64,000 nucleotides of DNA from the NCBI GenBank assembly GCA_015350385.1, contig WNKI01000001.1:5215010-5279009 (forward strand), written 5' to 3'. The position numbers and the translations under genes were made by a program. The notes beneath the pieces were generated by a model. The model was not told the DNA's origin. It worked only from the letters and a program-made list of their open reading frames with translations, and did no database searches. Source of the DNA: Aculops lycopersici (Eukaryota > Arthropoda > Arachnida > Trombidiformes > Eriophyidae). Shown in pieces: positions 34,508 through 47,400 of this stretch (the first letter of the stretch is position 1; each line of letters starts with the position of its first letter).

Positions 34508-37464
34508 GTGGCCGCCAGGTTAGTTGATGGAATTTTTCGAGATTCTCCGCCACTCCTGTTGCCTCTGGCACAACTACCACGAGCAATGGCTAGGAATGAG
34601 AGCAAATTTCCACTGCTCGCATGTTACTTGAGCCGCAAATGATCGATTGCCTCTTTGCCTTATTTTTTTTCTCCCTCTCGCCTGCATTTGGGCAACTTCT
34701 TTTTCCTCAATGAAGAGGGTAAATTTTACCTTTCTGCTCAGTTGACGAGTGAACCATTTTGCGGTTAACTTGAATGGGAGGGAAATATTGCGCCCAGAAG
34801 GAGGAAGTGACGCAACCGCAAGTTTTGTTGGCCGACGAGCTCATTAGTAGTCCAGCGAGAGCAATTAGCAATCTGCGTTAGTTAATTGAGCCGCTAAGTG
34901 GCCGCCCGGAGTTTCGAAGCCGCTCGCTTCGTGGCCTGAGTCAAACCCAGCAGGTGAGCTGCGCAACTTTCTCAACAAACTCAACCAAACTAAACTAAAC
35001 TAAACTAGACCAAAATGGAAGCGTGCAAGTGACACGCAGCGAGAAATCTCGTCGTCTCTATTTGCTTACCAATTGTGATTAATTGCAAGCTAATTGCGCC
35101 CAGGTACTCGGTCTCGCAGGCTCACTTGCTAGTTTGTTGGTTGCTCGTTGAGCTAGGCGACCGGAAGCGATCGTTGCTCTAGCTAGCCGGCGGCTGCTCT
35201 GCTCGCTGTTGTCGCATCACCAAACTCGAACGTCGCCAACTGCCACTTAGCAAGACAAACATAGCGGCGACAAACAAGAGGCTGCTTGGAATGTTGCCAT
35301 AGGAGTGCAGTCATGACTCAGGAGAAAGGAAGAGAGTCCAGTTCGCGAATTTGGCGACGAGGGAGAGAGTGAGTCATTTAGTAAACTAATTTGTGTTCAG
35401 TTTGCCTCTCATTTCATCTGGCGCACTTTCCACTCAGCCAACCAACAAACCAAGCGGTGCGTTTGGCACCAACCTCAAAACCACCAAAACCCAACTGACG
35501 GCAACAAACTCCCTCGTTCACTTTTCGACTCCAACCAAACCGAACTCAAGGGAACCAAACTGGGGCCTCGACAAACTGGCAAAGTCCACTTAACAGAGCG
35601 GAGAATTTGCATACACTGAACAAGTCGGTTGCACAACTGACCGGAAGTGGACGTTTAGCGGGCCTTTTGGTGTGCAATGCGATGCGATCCAATGGCAATT
35701 CAATGCAATTCGATTCCACCCGATAAGTTCAAGTTTCCTGCTGTTGGTTTCGCGAGACTAAACTCAAGTGGCGCTCATTCATTTTTCTCCCTGCCCCTCC
35801 ATTTGTGTCGCCCACTTGGATTTGAAATTTAATCGTTCGATTTGGTTGATGTTGTTGCTGGTGCTGCTACAAGAATATGAACATTAGTTGCTCTCTCAAC
35901 TTGGTCACTGGAACTTTGAGCAAAAGCAATGGCAGCATCAGAAGGCATCAGCGAAGGCGGACAATTAATTCTCGCGGCAACAGGAAGCCGACCGCTAGGC
36001 GCCACTTCCAGTTGCTCGCTTCGCTTGCTTCTACTTTCTTTGACTGTATTTAGTCAGTCGCTAGCCTTCGACTTTTTGGTTGCTGCCTGCATGCATGTAA
36101 AGCTGAATGAGCGACGTGAGCATCGAGAGCAGAGCAAGCAAACAAAAGAGCAGTGGTCTAGTGAAACTTCCTCTTACTTTTCTTGCAACAACAACAACAA
36201 CAAATCGATCGAGTTGCTCACTCGCTTGCGTCCGCATTCATTAGGCTCACGGGCCACAGAGAGTTGCGAAGGCGAAGAGGGAATCTTATCGGCGCCTCGA
36301 ATCTGCAAGTCGCCCTCTCCTTTCGCATTTTCCTGTAGGAAAATCCAAAGGACAGTGGAGTTACGTAATCGTGTAGCGAGCGCGTGTGTGCAAATTTTGC
36401 CAGAGGAAAGAGGACTCGTGTCGCAAAGCCAAAGAAAGCAGCGAGATGTTCACGTGGCCGGCGCTTAGTCGTCGTTGGTGATGGTTGTTATTGTTGTTGT
36501 TGCTGCTTGCTCACTATTATTTAACGCTAATGTCTCGTCGTCGTCTCTCCTCTCTTGTCTCTTAGCCCGCCGTTAGATCAGCGGAACGAAACTTGCATTC
36601 TTTTTGCTTCTCCTCGGTTCCGAAACGTTGATTCTGGTCGGCGGCGGTGGTTGTTGCGCAATCGGGTACACCACAACCACACTCGGCGGGCAAGTGTATC
36701 CAACTAAAGCGGTTGCCAGTCAGAGGGAGAGAGAGAGAGAAACAACTAAAGCTGAGTCTGGATTATTTTGCTCGCCCATCGAGTTTAGCGTCTGATTTTT
36801 GGCCGCTAGTGCTCACGACTCTTCCGTGGCTCCTAATCCAGCGAAACTCGTGGCAAATTGGGCGCATTTCTCTCTTCCACTTCCTCTACTTAGGTTAGGT
36901 AGTTCATTGCTTTGTGTGTCTATCTCAACTAAACTGAGCTAAGTTAACGTTTGATTGTTAGAATGACGAGGCAGAGGAGAGAGATAGAGACAAGACTGAC
37001 ACTACAACCGACAGTTGAACTCTCTGGCCCAGTTGTGGCAACTTTGCTGCCGCCGCTAGTAGCCAAAGACTAACCCCGAGACCCAAGTTCAGTGAATGCG
37101 AAATTTGATTTCGTTTGATTGGCTCATTATTGCCAGTCGGTCAGTCAGCTGACTGGAAAGAGTAACTAGTTACAGTTTCACACACTCGCGCTAGCGGCAA
37201 AGACCATAGACCAAAGACCAGAGACCTCGATAGAGTGAGCAAAAATGTACAGTTATATTTGAGAGTTGGACCCAATGATGTGGAATCCAAATTGAATCCA
37301 ATTTCCAAACTAAACTAGCGGCTGCAGTTGCGGTGGCGGCGGCTACAGGGAAACTCGAAAGGAGCTGAGATTCTTTCGTCGTCTTGTTGGCGGTTCGCTG
37401 GTTGATGAGACAACCGCTGCCGGAAGTGACACACGCACACAAAAGTCGCGGCTGAGAGCGAGCA

Positions 37465-37510
37465 GAATAGAATGGAATGGAATTGGATAGAATAGAATAG
37501 AATAAAATAG
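37465..37510. repeat. (AATAG)n / (AATGG)n degenerate pentanucleotide repeat
   Basis: Nine units of GAATAG, GAATGG and close variants in tandem. Confidence 0.75.
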
Positions 37511-39265
37511 TTGCAGCGCTCGAATACTAATTGAACTTCTACTGCACTGTTGGTTGCTTTCCTCCACATAGACGAGCAACCTAGCGACACTTCTTCTTGA
37601 ACCTTCAACAATTTCCAGTGGAGTGAGCCAAAACTTCCGGTTTCCAGCGACAACCACCAACACGACGACAAAACCTCCCACTGACGAGAGTCAGTGTAGC
37701 ATTAATCAGGCGAGTCGAGTTACATCACCGGCCATTGTTGTCGCCCTGCGCGCCCATTTATCATCAGCGACTTCAGTCGCTCCAACTGAGTAAAGTTTAA
37801 CTCCAACCACCGGCGCCGCTTCTTGCGGCCGATTGAGTGCCACTTCGAGTGCGACCGCCGAAGTGGCGCCGTGGCTCCCAATCTACGAGAACTTAGAGCT
37901 GGAGGGCGAGTGGGAGCAAAGTCACACTTGCGTAACTTCCGGCGCAACAACTCGTTTTGAGATAGAAAGGGAGAGAGAGCGAGGCGATAATTAAACGCTC
38001 ATTAGCATTTTTGTCCTCAACCTAAACTTGAGCAGAGGAATCTAGTTTAGTTTTGGCAAGTAGTCTTTCTAGGCTGTACTGAGTCCCGACGACACAGAAC
38101 ACAAAGCCTCACCACTCGATCTTCCATTGGATCGATTGTAAACCAACTAAAGCACTTGTGCCAGGTGAGTGCTCGGCTCTAGCCCAAGCGACAAGTGTGT
38201 TGCGTTGCCGGGCGTTGTTGTAGTTTTGGCACGAGAGGCGTGACCGGTTAATCGGGAGAGGGCGTGGCCGCTGGTCGGGTAAGCCAAATTACGCGATTTG
38301 CATAATTTGCTTGCTGAGAAATTGGTTGGTTGCAAAGAAGGAGAGCAAGGAAGGAAGGAGTCAGCAAGATTTCGCGCCAGTGGCGGCAGTGGTAGTGGCC
38401 ACGATGAGGAAATGAAATGAAAGTTTCGGCTTAAACTTTTCTCCCGCTCGCACCACGAAATGAATGAGAATGAACGAAAGGAGCTCTGGCGGGAAATGAA
38501 TTGAAATTTGAACTTCTGTTCTCTGCTCTCGAATCTTTGTGTCAAATTGTCGCAACCAAAAGTTGCGGCAGGTAACTGGTGGCTGGCTGGCGAGCAGGTG
38601 GTTCGGCTTGAGAGTAGGGACAGCTGTCGCTTCTACATAAGCAGCGCCTCCATTTCGCCCATTCGGCGCAAAAGAGTGGTGACAGGTAGCCTTGGAATCC
38701 AATCAGCAGGTACGAGTGGAAAAGTTGCATCAGCGCCGCTGCTAAAGAGATTAAGCGGCCGAGTGACGCAAGGGGTCGCTGTGTTGGTTTTCTTTTCCTC
38801 CCTGTCGCTCCTACAAGTCGCTAGGCGCCCGCCGGGTCACAAGAGACTACTTGAGGTTGCAGTCGAAGTTGACTGGTTTGTTGGTCGGCTGGTTGGCTGG
38901 CGGTCGTTCAAGCGACTGACAGGGGTAATAAAATCACGCCGCCACTTGCCGACGATGGGCAGGCAAAATTACTCCACTTCTTGGTGTTGCTTGCTATTGG
39001 TCGGCGAGTCAGTCGGTTGGCTTGAGGCCAGCGACTGGCTTGCTTGTGTGCATGTGACTGTGCAAAAGAGGAACGAGTCTTCTAATGCAAAGTGCAATTG
39101 TAACGTTTTATTGTTTGAAAGTAAACACAGTGAGTCGCGATGGCGACATTGCCACCGATCCAAGTTACGCAGGCGGTAGTTTATTTGAATGGACACGCGG
39201 CGGCGGCGGCGACGAAGGTAGCAAGCTGGGCAAAAAGAGGGAGCTCCATTGAAAGAAAGTGAGCG

Positions 39266-39268
<3 letters not shown>

Positions 39269-39301
<33 letters not shown>

Positions 39302-39377
39302 NNNNNNNNNNNNNNNNNNNNNNNNNNNNNNNNNNNNNNNNNNNNNNNNNNNNNNNNNNNNNNAGAGAGAGAGAGAG
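39269..39377. repeat. (GA)n microsatellite containing a 62-base assembly gap
   Basis: GA dinucleotides run from 39269 to 39301, N from 39302 to 39363, then AG dinucleotides to 39377. The true repeat length is unknown. Confidence 0.95.
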
Positions 39378-42172
39378 TAACAGTTTCAGTCGGTAGCTCG
39401 TATTTCTCGGCTCGGATTTGGGATTCAAGGAGAGTTGTTGCAAATCGCTGGGTTTTGGGTTCACATAAAACCTGCGAGTTGGCCAGCAATAAGAGCAGAC
39501 GCCACTGCCACTTTGCCAGTCTGTTGTGTGTTAGTCAAGCGGAGCACTCAGTCACTTGGCTATCCGCTTCGAAATCGTGAGGCGAATAAGAATAATTTGC
39601 CGCGCCGCCGCCACCACCAACGTAACTCGACTCAACTCTCAGCTCCGTGATGCACTTTGACTTGGACCTCGGCGGACGCACAGAGTGGCGCTAGGTGGTT
39701 GCATTATTGGGAGGCACATAGCGACTTTGGTCTGGTCTCTGGTGTGCAAGACAAACTGGCTGGCTGGCTAGCTAGCAAGCGAGAAAAATCTGTGCGAGTT
39801 GCAGCTCTTGCTGGCGAAACCTTAGGCCAGAACCGCAACTGGAGCGCTAATGCACCAAATGGACGCCGAGTCTACCAACAATGAAGTCTGCCACAACACA
39901 AGAGAGCAGCCACCTTGTGCCCTGCCTCCAGTAGGTAGAGGTACATAGCGCACGAGAAGGGGGAAGCGTCAACTCGATTAGCGCGCCGCTCACCTATGAG
40001 CCGGAAGTTGGCTTCTTCTCTCTCCTTTGCTCGTCCACAGTGCCACTTGCTGCCCCAAAGTCTCAGACGTGAACCTATTAGCAGCGGCAGCGTTAGTTTG
40101 CTTTGCTATCCCAAAAGTCCCTGTGGCCACTTGGCTCCGACGCCATCCTCATTGTCGCCAGTCCATTGTGCGCGTCCAGTTTTCTCCGGCCCTTCGAAGG
40201 CGACAAACTCTCAGGTTGCTGTGTTCAAGTTGTATGTTATATGTTATGTGTGCTGCTCCCACTGCTGCTGTTGCTGGCGAACGCACAAATGTTAGCCTCT
40301 AATTGAGCGCGAGGGCCAATTTTGCGCGCAACTAGCTGCTCGGTTTGCGAGTCGAACGGGAAACACCAAAAACCGAGTGAGCTAGTCGTTGCCGCCGCCC
40401 CGCGTCTCCAATTAAACTCGCGCAACCATCTCGACTCGCCGGAAGTAGCTGAGGTGGTTGTCGGAAACTGAAGAAGGAGCGAGGAAACTGGAGAAGGGGA
40501 AGAATTAAACTTTAGGCGACAAGTTTTCTCTCATTCATTCCATCGCCAATGAATTTTCTCTTGATGTTGCGCTAAATCTTGTTGAAAAAAAAATAATCGC
40601 CCCCAAGCAGAAAAATATCACAAGAAGCGTGATACAGTATTTCGCTGGGCACAACACAACAATTGAATTTAATCTGATAAATCACTTGCCTCGACTGCTC
40701 ACTTGCTTGCAGCAATGGCCACGCGCCGCACACTTGCTCACTTGGTAACTCGAGCCGCTAGCAAGAATTTTCGCTCCCCTTGCCTCGTTACTTGGTTGCT
40801 GTTGCTGCTGTGGCCGACGCCGCAAGCGCTGTCCAGTCACCGGAAGTGGCAAGTGACTCATAATCTGGACCGAAACCAATACTGACCAGCGCCGTCGAGC
40901 TGCTTGCGCGCAACTTCCGCTCTCACTCTGACTCTCGCAACCAAACCAAAGCGCAGCCGCGAGCGACAGGCAATCAATTAATGACCTGCAAGTTCTCTAG
41001 TTTTCATTCAATCCTCTGGTCGGTGTTGGGCTCGCTTGACGCTAGCCAAGAGTCGCTTGCTTGCAAAGTTAATTTGCGGCAAATCCCAGTCGAATCGAGT
41101 GGCGAGCTAAGTTAATATGAGACAGAGCAAGTGAAAACTTTTCCTTAGTTTACCCAAAAATCTTGCAAAAGGCTCTAGGCTTTAGGTGGCCTCCTACTTG
41201 AGCTTATCTTTCTGGTTGCGCTGCAACACACTCAGCTGCGGCAACTGAAGTGACGAAGACGAAGACGACGTCGCGGCGGAAACGGAAGTGGCGGCCGGTT
41301 TTGGTTGGATGGCCAGCCGCAGTCATTAGGTTGACTGAAAACTCGCGCCGCCAACCAGTTTGCGTGGCAAACTCGTCGTCGTGCGGTCAACTATCAGCTA
41401 AGCTTTCGTTGTGGCCGCAAAATAGAAAGCGAGGAGTAATTTTGCTCGTGGGCGCAGCTGACTGGGCGCAAAATGTAAATGATTTGCCGTTTGGTTGGTG
41501 CGCATGGAGTCGCGTGTCGCTATGCGCCGTCCAGTTAGTGTGTGTGTGCGTGTGCCATAGACTTACACTAGTGCATGTTTCCTCGGGTCGCAACGCACGA
41601 CGCAGTGGAGACAAATCGCATTGGATCCAGTGGAAATCCTTATCTCTCTCTTTGCACTCGGCGCCCCAATCATTTGGCTGGGGCTCCGGCTCGTCGCGGT
41701 GGCTGCTTTGCCGTTGAATTGATAACAATTTCCTCTTTTGCTCGAGACTCTCTGCTGTAAGTCGCAACTCACAACCAGAAATTGCTACGGCGTGCGGTGC
41801 CGCCGCCAACTCGAACAAACCGCAAACACTCGAGAGAGTTTGGCTCTTCCCTCTAGAGTTGGGGGTTTTAAGCTGTAGCACTCTCAAGAGCGACGACAAT
41901 TTCAACAAAAGTTTGCCCAACTTTTAAAACTAACCAACTCTCTCATCGAGGGTCCATCTAAATAACGCCTAATGGTTTGTGGGTGAGTTGGTCAAGCTCA
42001 TTCGTGTGTTTAAATAGATTTCATTTGCGAGATAACCAACAAACTCCACGTCAACAGGTCTCCTCCATGTAACACACAAGAGGCCGATGGCTGACCACAA
42101 CCACTTGTTTGGAAAAATCCGTCAGGTGGCGTTCGCTCGGCGCCTGGCGCGCACTGAGCGGACAATTACTCG

Positions 42173-42208
42173 GCTCAACTGGCCAACCTGCGAGTTGGCC
42201 AGTTGAGC
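42173..42208. repeat. Perfect hairpin, 15-bp arms, 6-base loop
   Basis: GCTCAACTGGCCAAC (42173-42187) is repeated as its exact reverse complement at 42194-42208. Confidence 0.92.
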
Positions 42209-44162
42209 AATAGTTTCTCCCTCTCCTTTCTCCTCTCTAAACTTCCGGTTGCCCTGCACGAGAGTCTTCCACTGAAAAGAGGAAAAAGTTGGGGCCAAAG
42301 TGTCAATTGTCTCGACTATCACGTAGCTCCAGTTGCTTGGCGAGCTAGTTTGTTTGTTTGTTTGCTCTTTTTTGACGCAAGGCGCCGAGGGTAACAGAAG
42401 CAGTAGCGGCGGCGGCGGTGAAGTGAAAGTGCGAACGCAAACATTAACTCGCTAGCCTTTGGCTCCACGAGCCCGAAACTAACTCGCTAGTTTCGGTTAG
42501 CTTGCCAGTGGCAAGTTGCCAACTTTTGCAACTCGCTGGTCGCGCTACCAACAACACGAGCTCCAACTTCAATGGACAGACACTGAAAGAAAGTGGCGCC
42601 AAGTCCGTGGCTCGTTACGCTTTAAAGACTTTCCACGTGCCGCCGCCGCCGTGGCGGCCACCAAAGTTGCCACCACCGACGCCGCCTCTAGTTAACTCCC
42701 AACTGTATGTGAGTTGGCCCGAGACTTGGGCGAGTTAGTAGCCCGCGGCCAGTTAGTCATTCAGTCAGCCAGTGGGCAGGAGCAGAGCCAACTCCGGCTC
42801 GCTGCTGCTGCTGCTTCCGGCGCTCGTTGCCCACACACATATATCACGACACCACCGACTCAACGCAACGTTAAGGGGAAGGGCGACGACTGTTCATACT
42901 TTAAAATTGTTACTCAGTTGCTCGTAACGAGTTGTTGTCGCTGCTGGTGTCAGTGAATGAGAGCAGGAGGAAAAGAGAGAGAAAGAGAGAGTTTTTGATT
43001 GAAAATGATGACAAACAGACAACTCGCGAAGCTCAGGACGCCGTCAAGAGGATGGAGATCGGCTGGCTGTCTCTCTGGTTAGCTAGCTGGCTGACTGACT
43101 GGCTAGCCAACCAAAGAGACAGGGACTAAATCAGGCGCGCAAATTTGAAAATGTCGGTTGTTTGGCTGGAAAGAGGACAAACAGACCGACGTGCCGTCGG
43201 GCTAACGGGCGAATTAATTTCAATCTAATGGGCGCATTGCTCTCTCTCTCCCTCTCTATCTGCTCGTCATTTAGTTTGTAAAGTACCAAACTCAATACAA
43301 CAAACCTTACATCATTCAATGGTCCAAAAGTCGCGTTTGTTCGACTACACTACACAACTCTCGATTATCTCGCTCATGTTGGCTCTCGAAGGGAACGCAA
43401 AGTTTGCCTAGCTAGCAGTAATGTTGGTGGTAAATGTGGCAGATGCTACCCAACAAGCTCCCTGATCATCATTATGTCGCCTAAACCCAGCCACAGCCAC
43501 CACCACTACCCTAATGGATTGACGCGCAACCGGATGACGATTTTTTGGTTATAGTGATGGCGGCGGCGGCGGCGAAAGTGTGAAATTTTCCATCTTGTTT
43601 GGTTGCATCTTTCACTTTCTGTTGATCCAGTTTTCTATTTCTCGAACAAAAACACACCACTAGCCCGAGGCTCTTTTTGGACAGAGAAAAGCGTTACAAT
43701 TTGGTGCCATTTGTTCCAGCAACAAGAAGGTGGACACCAAACGGAAGTGCTGGTGTCGCGAGCTTAGCGGCCGGCTTACCTGTCGTACGATTGTTGTTAT
43801 CCCTGTCGCTCGCCGAGAAGAGTGTCAAAAACATGAACTTCTGAAAGCATCCGAGAGAGCAACACAGAACTTATCAATCAAGCGGCGGAAGTTTAAATTT
43901 TAAACTCAGGTGAGTTGTTGTTGTGGTTGTTGTTGCATTAGTTGCAACTGGGGAGAGTGATGTTTGTTTTGTTCTTGTTTTGGACAAAAATTGAGTGTGT
44001 AAAATGGAAACTTGAAACGAAAAAACGAAAACCGCAAATAGATGGATAGACACAAAGTAGAGTAAAGTGGTGAGATAGATATAAAATAACACAGAGACAT
44101 TTTGTGACTTGTTTCAACTTTCTTTGTTCCTAAAACTTCCTTTCTCTGGGTTGGTCTTTTAG

Positions 44163-44168
44163 TTTATT
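44163..44168 (-). terminator. Candidate poly(A) signal of the Toll-like receptor gene
   Basis: AATAAA on the minus strand, about 300 bases beyond the stop codon at 44469. Confidence 0.4.
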
Positions 44169-44468
44169 GTCGATTGTGAGAATAGACATAACAACTCACG
44201 CTTCTTCTCGTACACAATTTCAACTCCGCTTCTCTAGCTCTCCATTCGGTGGTGTCACAGGTAAGTGGGCGTGTCTGTCGCATAATGCACACTGTGTGGA
44301 GAGAGCAGTCACACGACTTGACACGCCCCCTGATCCGTTTGCAACATTCCCTTTTAAAGAGAGCTGAAAGTGAGGTAAATGTGAACTCGTAGAAAGTACG
44401 TGATTCTTTTAAGTAGCTTGAGGTAGTAGTGGCGGCGGTGGTCTGTTGCTAAAGTTCCAGTTCCCATT

Positions 44469-47400
44469 TTAGTTTTTGGTGGTCAACGTGAGCGTTTGAG
44501 CAAGCGGCCTAGCGATGGGCATCAACTGCTTGATCTTTTGCCAAAACTTGCGCTCGTTGTAGTTGATGAACGTGATCCTTGAGGTGGCAAGTGTTTGCGA
44601 GCAAACCACTTGCTGCTGTTGCTGCGAGCCGGCGGCGGCGGAAGTTGAGCCGGCCAAAGTGGCCACGAGCTGTGCCGGTTCCATTTGGGAGGCGGCTGCG
44701 GCACTAGCGGGCGAGGAGGATCCGTCGTGGAGTTGGATGAGCTGCTGGTGTTGCTGGTACAATGAAATATTGCTATTGTTGGTCAGCAGCGAGCGCATCT
44801 CGCCGTCCAGCTCTAACAAACACTTTGGATCCAATAGAACCGCAATGATCTTGTGCGATTTGTCCATCGAAGCCTCGGCGAGTGCCGCCCGAAGCTCGAA
44901 GCGGCACCACTCTGATTGGAGGTAGTTTTCCGTAAGCACTAAAATGGTCCTATGCGAGCAACCGATCACACTGGTTATGGCCTCGGCGATGTAGGCCGAG
45001 CTTGGCAGCGGCAGATCGCGGTATCGGTCGGCGATTCTGTTTGTTTGTGTGTGTGTTTCAGGTGGATTTGAGAGAGAGATGGCAAGAGAGAGAAATGGGT
45101 TAGTGATTTGCTTTCGCTGTTCAGTTGAGCTTTGGGTTCAATTCGCTTGGTTGAGTTGTCAGAGGACTAGACTACGACGAGTTAATCAATCAAACTGGAC
45201 GACTACGGCGACGACGATGACGCAAACGACGAGCTCAGGTGGCTCGCTGGTCGCAAATTCGAGTTCGACGGGGAAAACAATCGATTTGGTCTTGCCAAGA
45301 GGCGGGCGTCGCTACGGCTACCGTTGAAACGGAGGCAGCAGTCGCGCAGCTAAGCTCGCTCAGGTGGGCCGCTCTGGCCGCGGCTCAGGTGGTCGCGAGT
45401 TTAGACAACTGGCGGCGGCGGAGGGATAATCGATCGATCTGCGCGCATTTGGCCACTGTCCAGTGGCTCGTTATTATTATTGATGAAGTTGGTGGTCTAC
45501 TTGTCTTCCACTTCTTCTATTCCAACGCCATTATTGTCGCTCCCTCTCGCTGGCTGCTCAGGATTGGCGAGTAGTGGTAGCTGGCGCGCCAATTTGCTGG
45601 CCGAGCCCAGGGAAAGGAGGTCTCACTCAGGGAAACCGATTGGCAAGCTAGCTAACCAGTCGGCTAATGATGGCAAGACGACAAACGGCTTTGCCAAACT
45701 CTAATTGGCCTCGGGAGGCGAGAGGAGTTGGTGGCAAGACAAGAAATCGATCGATGAGAAGGAAGTGAGACTCGATGACAATCGGCGAGCTGCTATGAGA
45801 AAAGAACGAGGGAGAAGATGACACTCAATTTGTGGACGAGAGATAGAGAGACACGAATTGAACTTGTGCCTCCATTCGCTCCAATGGATTCAATATTCTT
45901 TCAATCGATCGATTGAAGGAGACCATGAGCGGGAGAGGCACTAAAGCGACGACGAGTGACAAGTCCCCTAACGCTTGACCAACTTTCGAGCGGAAGTGGC
46001 CGCGATAGTTTTAGATGCTCCGCTTTCTCCCACTCTCCAACCAATCAATCTGCCTATCAATGGTGTGGGCGTCGCCACTCTCTCTTTTTGCCACTCACCA
46101 GCGGCGACGCCGGCGAGTTCAATGTCCATGCAAATTTTATCGGCATCTCAAAGGCGAAACTCGAGCCTCCAGGTCGTCGACCACTTGAGTTGCGCGCCAA
46201 CTTCAACTTCAACTTCAATGTCGATGGCCAGAGCAAGTCGCTGACGAGTTGAGAAGACAATGGGATTCATCGCTCTCATCACGAGCGGTGAGTTTCTTTC
46301 TCTTTCTCTCTTGAACTAACGCGCATTTTATTAATTATGCTCTTCACTTTCGATCGAGTTTCTCGGCTGGCCGTCGATTATTATTATTATTATTATTGTT
46401 GCTGCTGTTGCGCAACTTTGCAAGTGAGCGGCCAGTGTTCAATAAATCGCCACTCACTTGCAGCGGCCGCAGTGGCAGCAATGGAGGCAGCAACTACAGG
46501 ACCAAGTTCTGTGCGCTACTTTGTTGTGAGCTGGTCCATCGGTCAGCCAGCAACTCATTGCGTCGCGCAAGTTGGTGGTGCGATAAGCACAATGGCTCTT
46601 GCATCACCAATCATCGTTTCAACAAAGCAACTACTCGCCATAGCTTGTGGCCGCTGAAACTCAAGCTGCCAGACGACGAGCCACTAACTAACTCAATGGA
46701 GAAGCCATATTGGGATTACACCACTCTAATAGCGAGCGCCGGTAGCGGCAGGCCAACTGGACAGCAGAGCGAGCCAGAGCAGACGACTGCAACGATGACG
46801 ACGACGACGACGACGACGACGGCGACAATAAATAAGTTCAAAACTAAACATTAGTCTTCGCGGCCAACTTGTGCCAACATCAACCGACCGACTGGCCCAC
46901 CAAAAGAACGACGACGACAACAACAAAAGCCTTTCTCTCTCTCTCTCTCTCTCTTTCTCTATCGTTTGTTGGCCGACCCAACGAACGAGCAATTCCATCG
47001 CAAGCGACACATAAAACCACTCTTCTGTTTCTCTATCCCATGGACTCACTTGCAAGTTTGTCGGCAGAGGAAAAGTCCATAGACTTCAAAGGCCAGCAGC
47101 CAGTCAGTCGGCCAAACGGGCCGCTGGTCATGGCCGGTGCTCTACATATTAGAGCTCATATGTAAGGGAGCGAGTGTATGAGTGTAATTCTGTTGTGTTT
47201 AGCATGGAAAACCGTAAGCCGCGGCGACATCGCAGTTTGGCTTCATCCTCAGCAACAAAGTTTAGCTGCTAGCTCTTAACTCGAGGCTTCGGTTTCAGTT
47301 TAGTTTAGTTCGGTTCGGTTCAGTTAACTTGGTTAGTTGAAGTAGTAGTTGCTATTTCTAAAAGTAGTCTCTATTGTTGTATGCAAAACGCGGCGCGAGT

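Larger units (their letters stand above)
30790..44162. other. 13-kb gene-free interval
   Basis: No coding region can be supported. Open frames here are short and repeat-driven. The region is rich in GC-skewed simple sequence: (ATTCG)n at 33003-33038, (AATAG)n at 37465-37510 and a GA tract with an assembly gap at 39269-39377. It also has many CGGAAGT words, and hairpins at 34473-34507 and 42173-42208. It may contain promoters or enhancers of the flanking minus-strand genes. Confidence 0.5.

Noticed and set aside
38508..39179. Plus-strand frame of 223 codons
   Set aside because: Trp/Arg/Leu-rich composition typical of chance frames in GC-rich DNA, with no motif and no homologous look.
44522..44925. 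Alternative frames over the Toll TIR insertion
   Set aside because: The minus-strand frame used joins exactly in phase with the upstream TIR half and ends with the box 3 motif.
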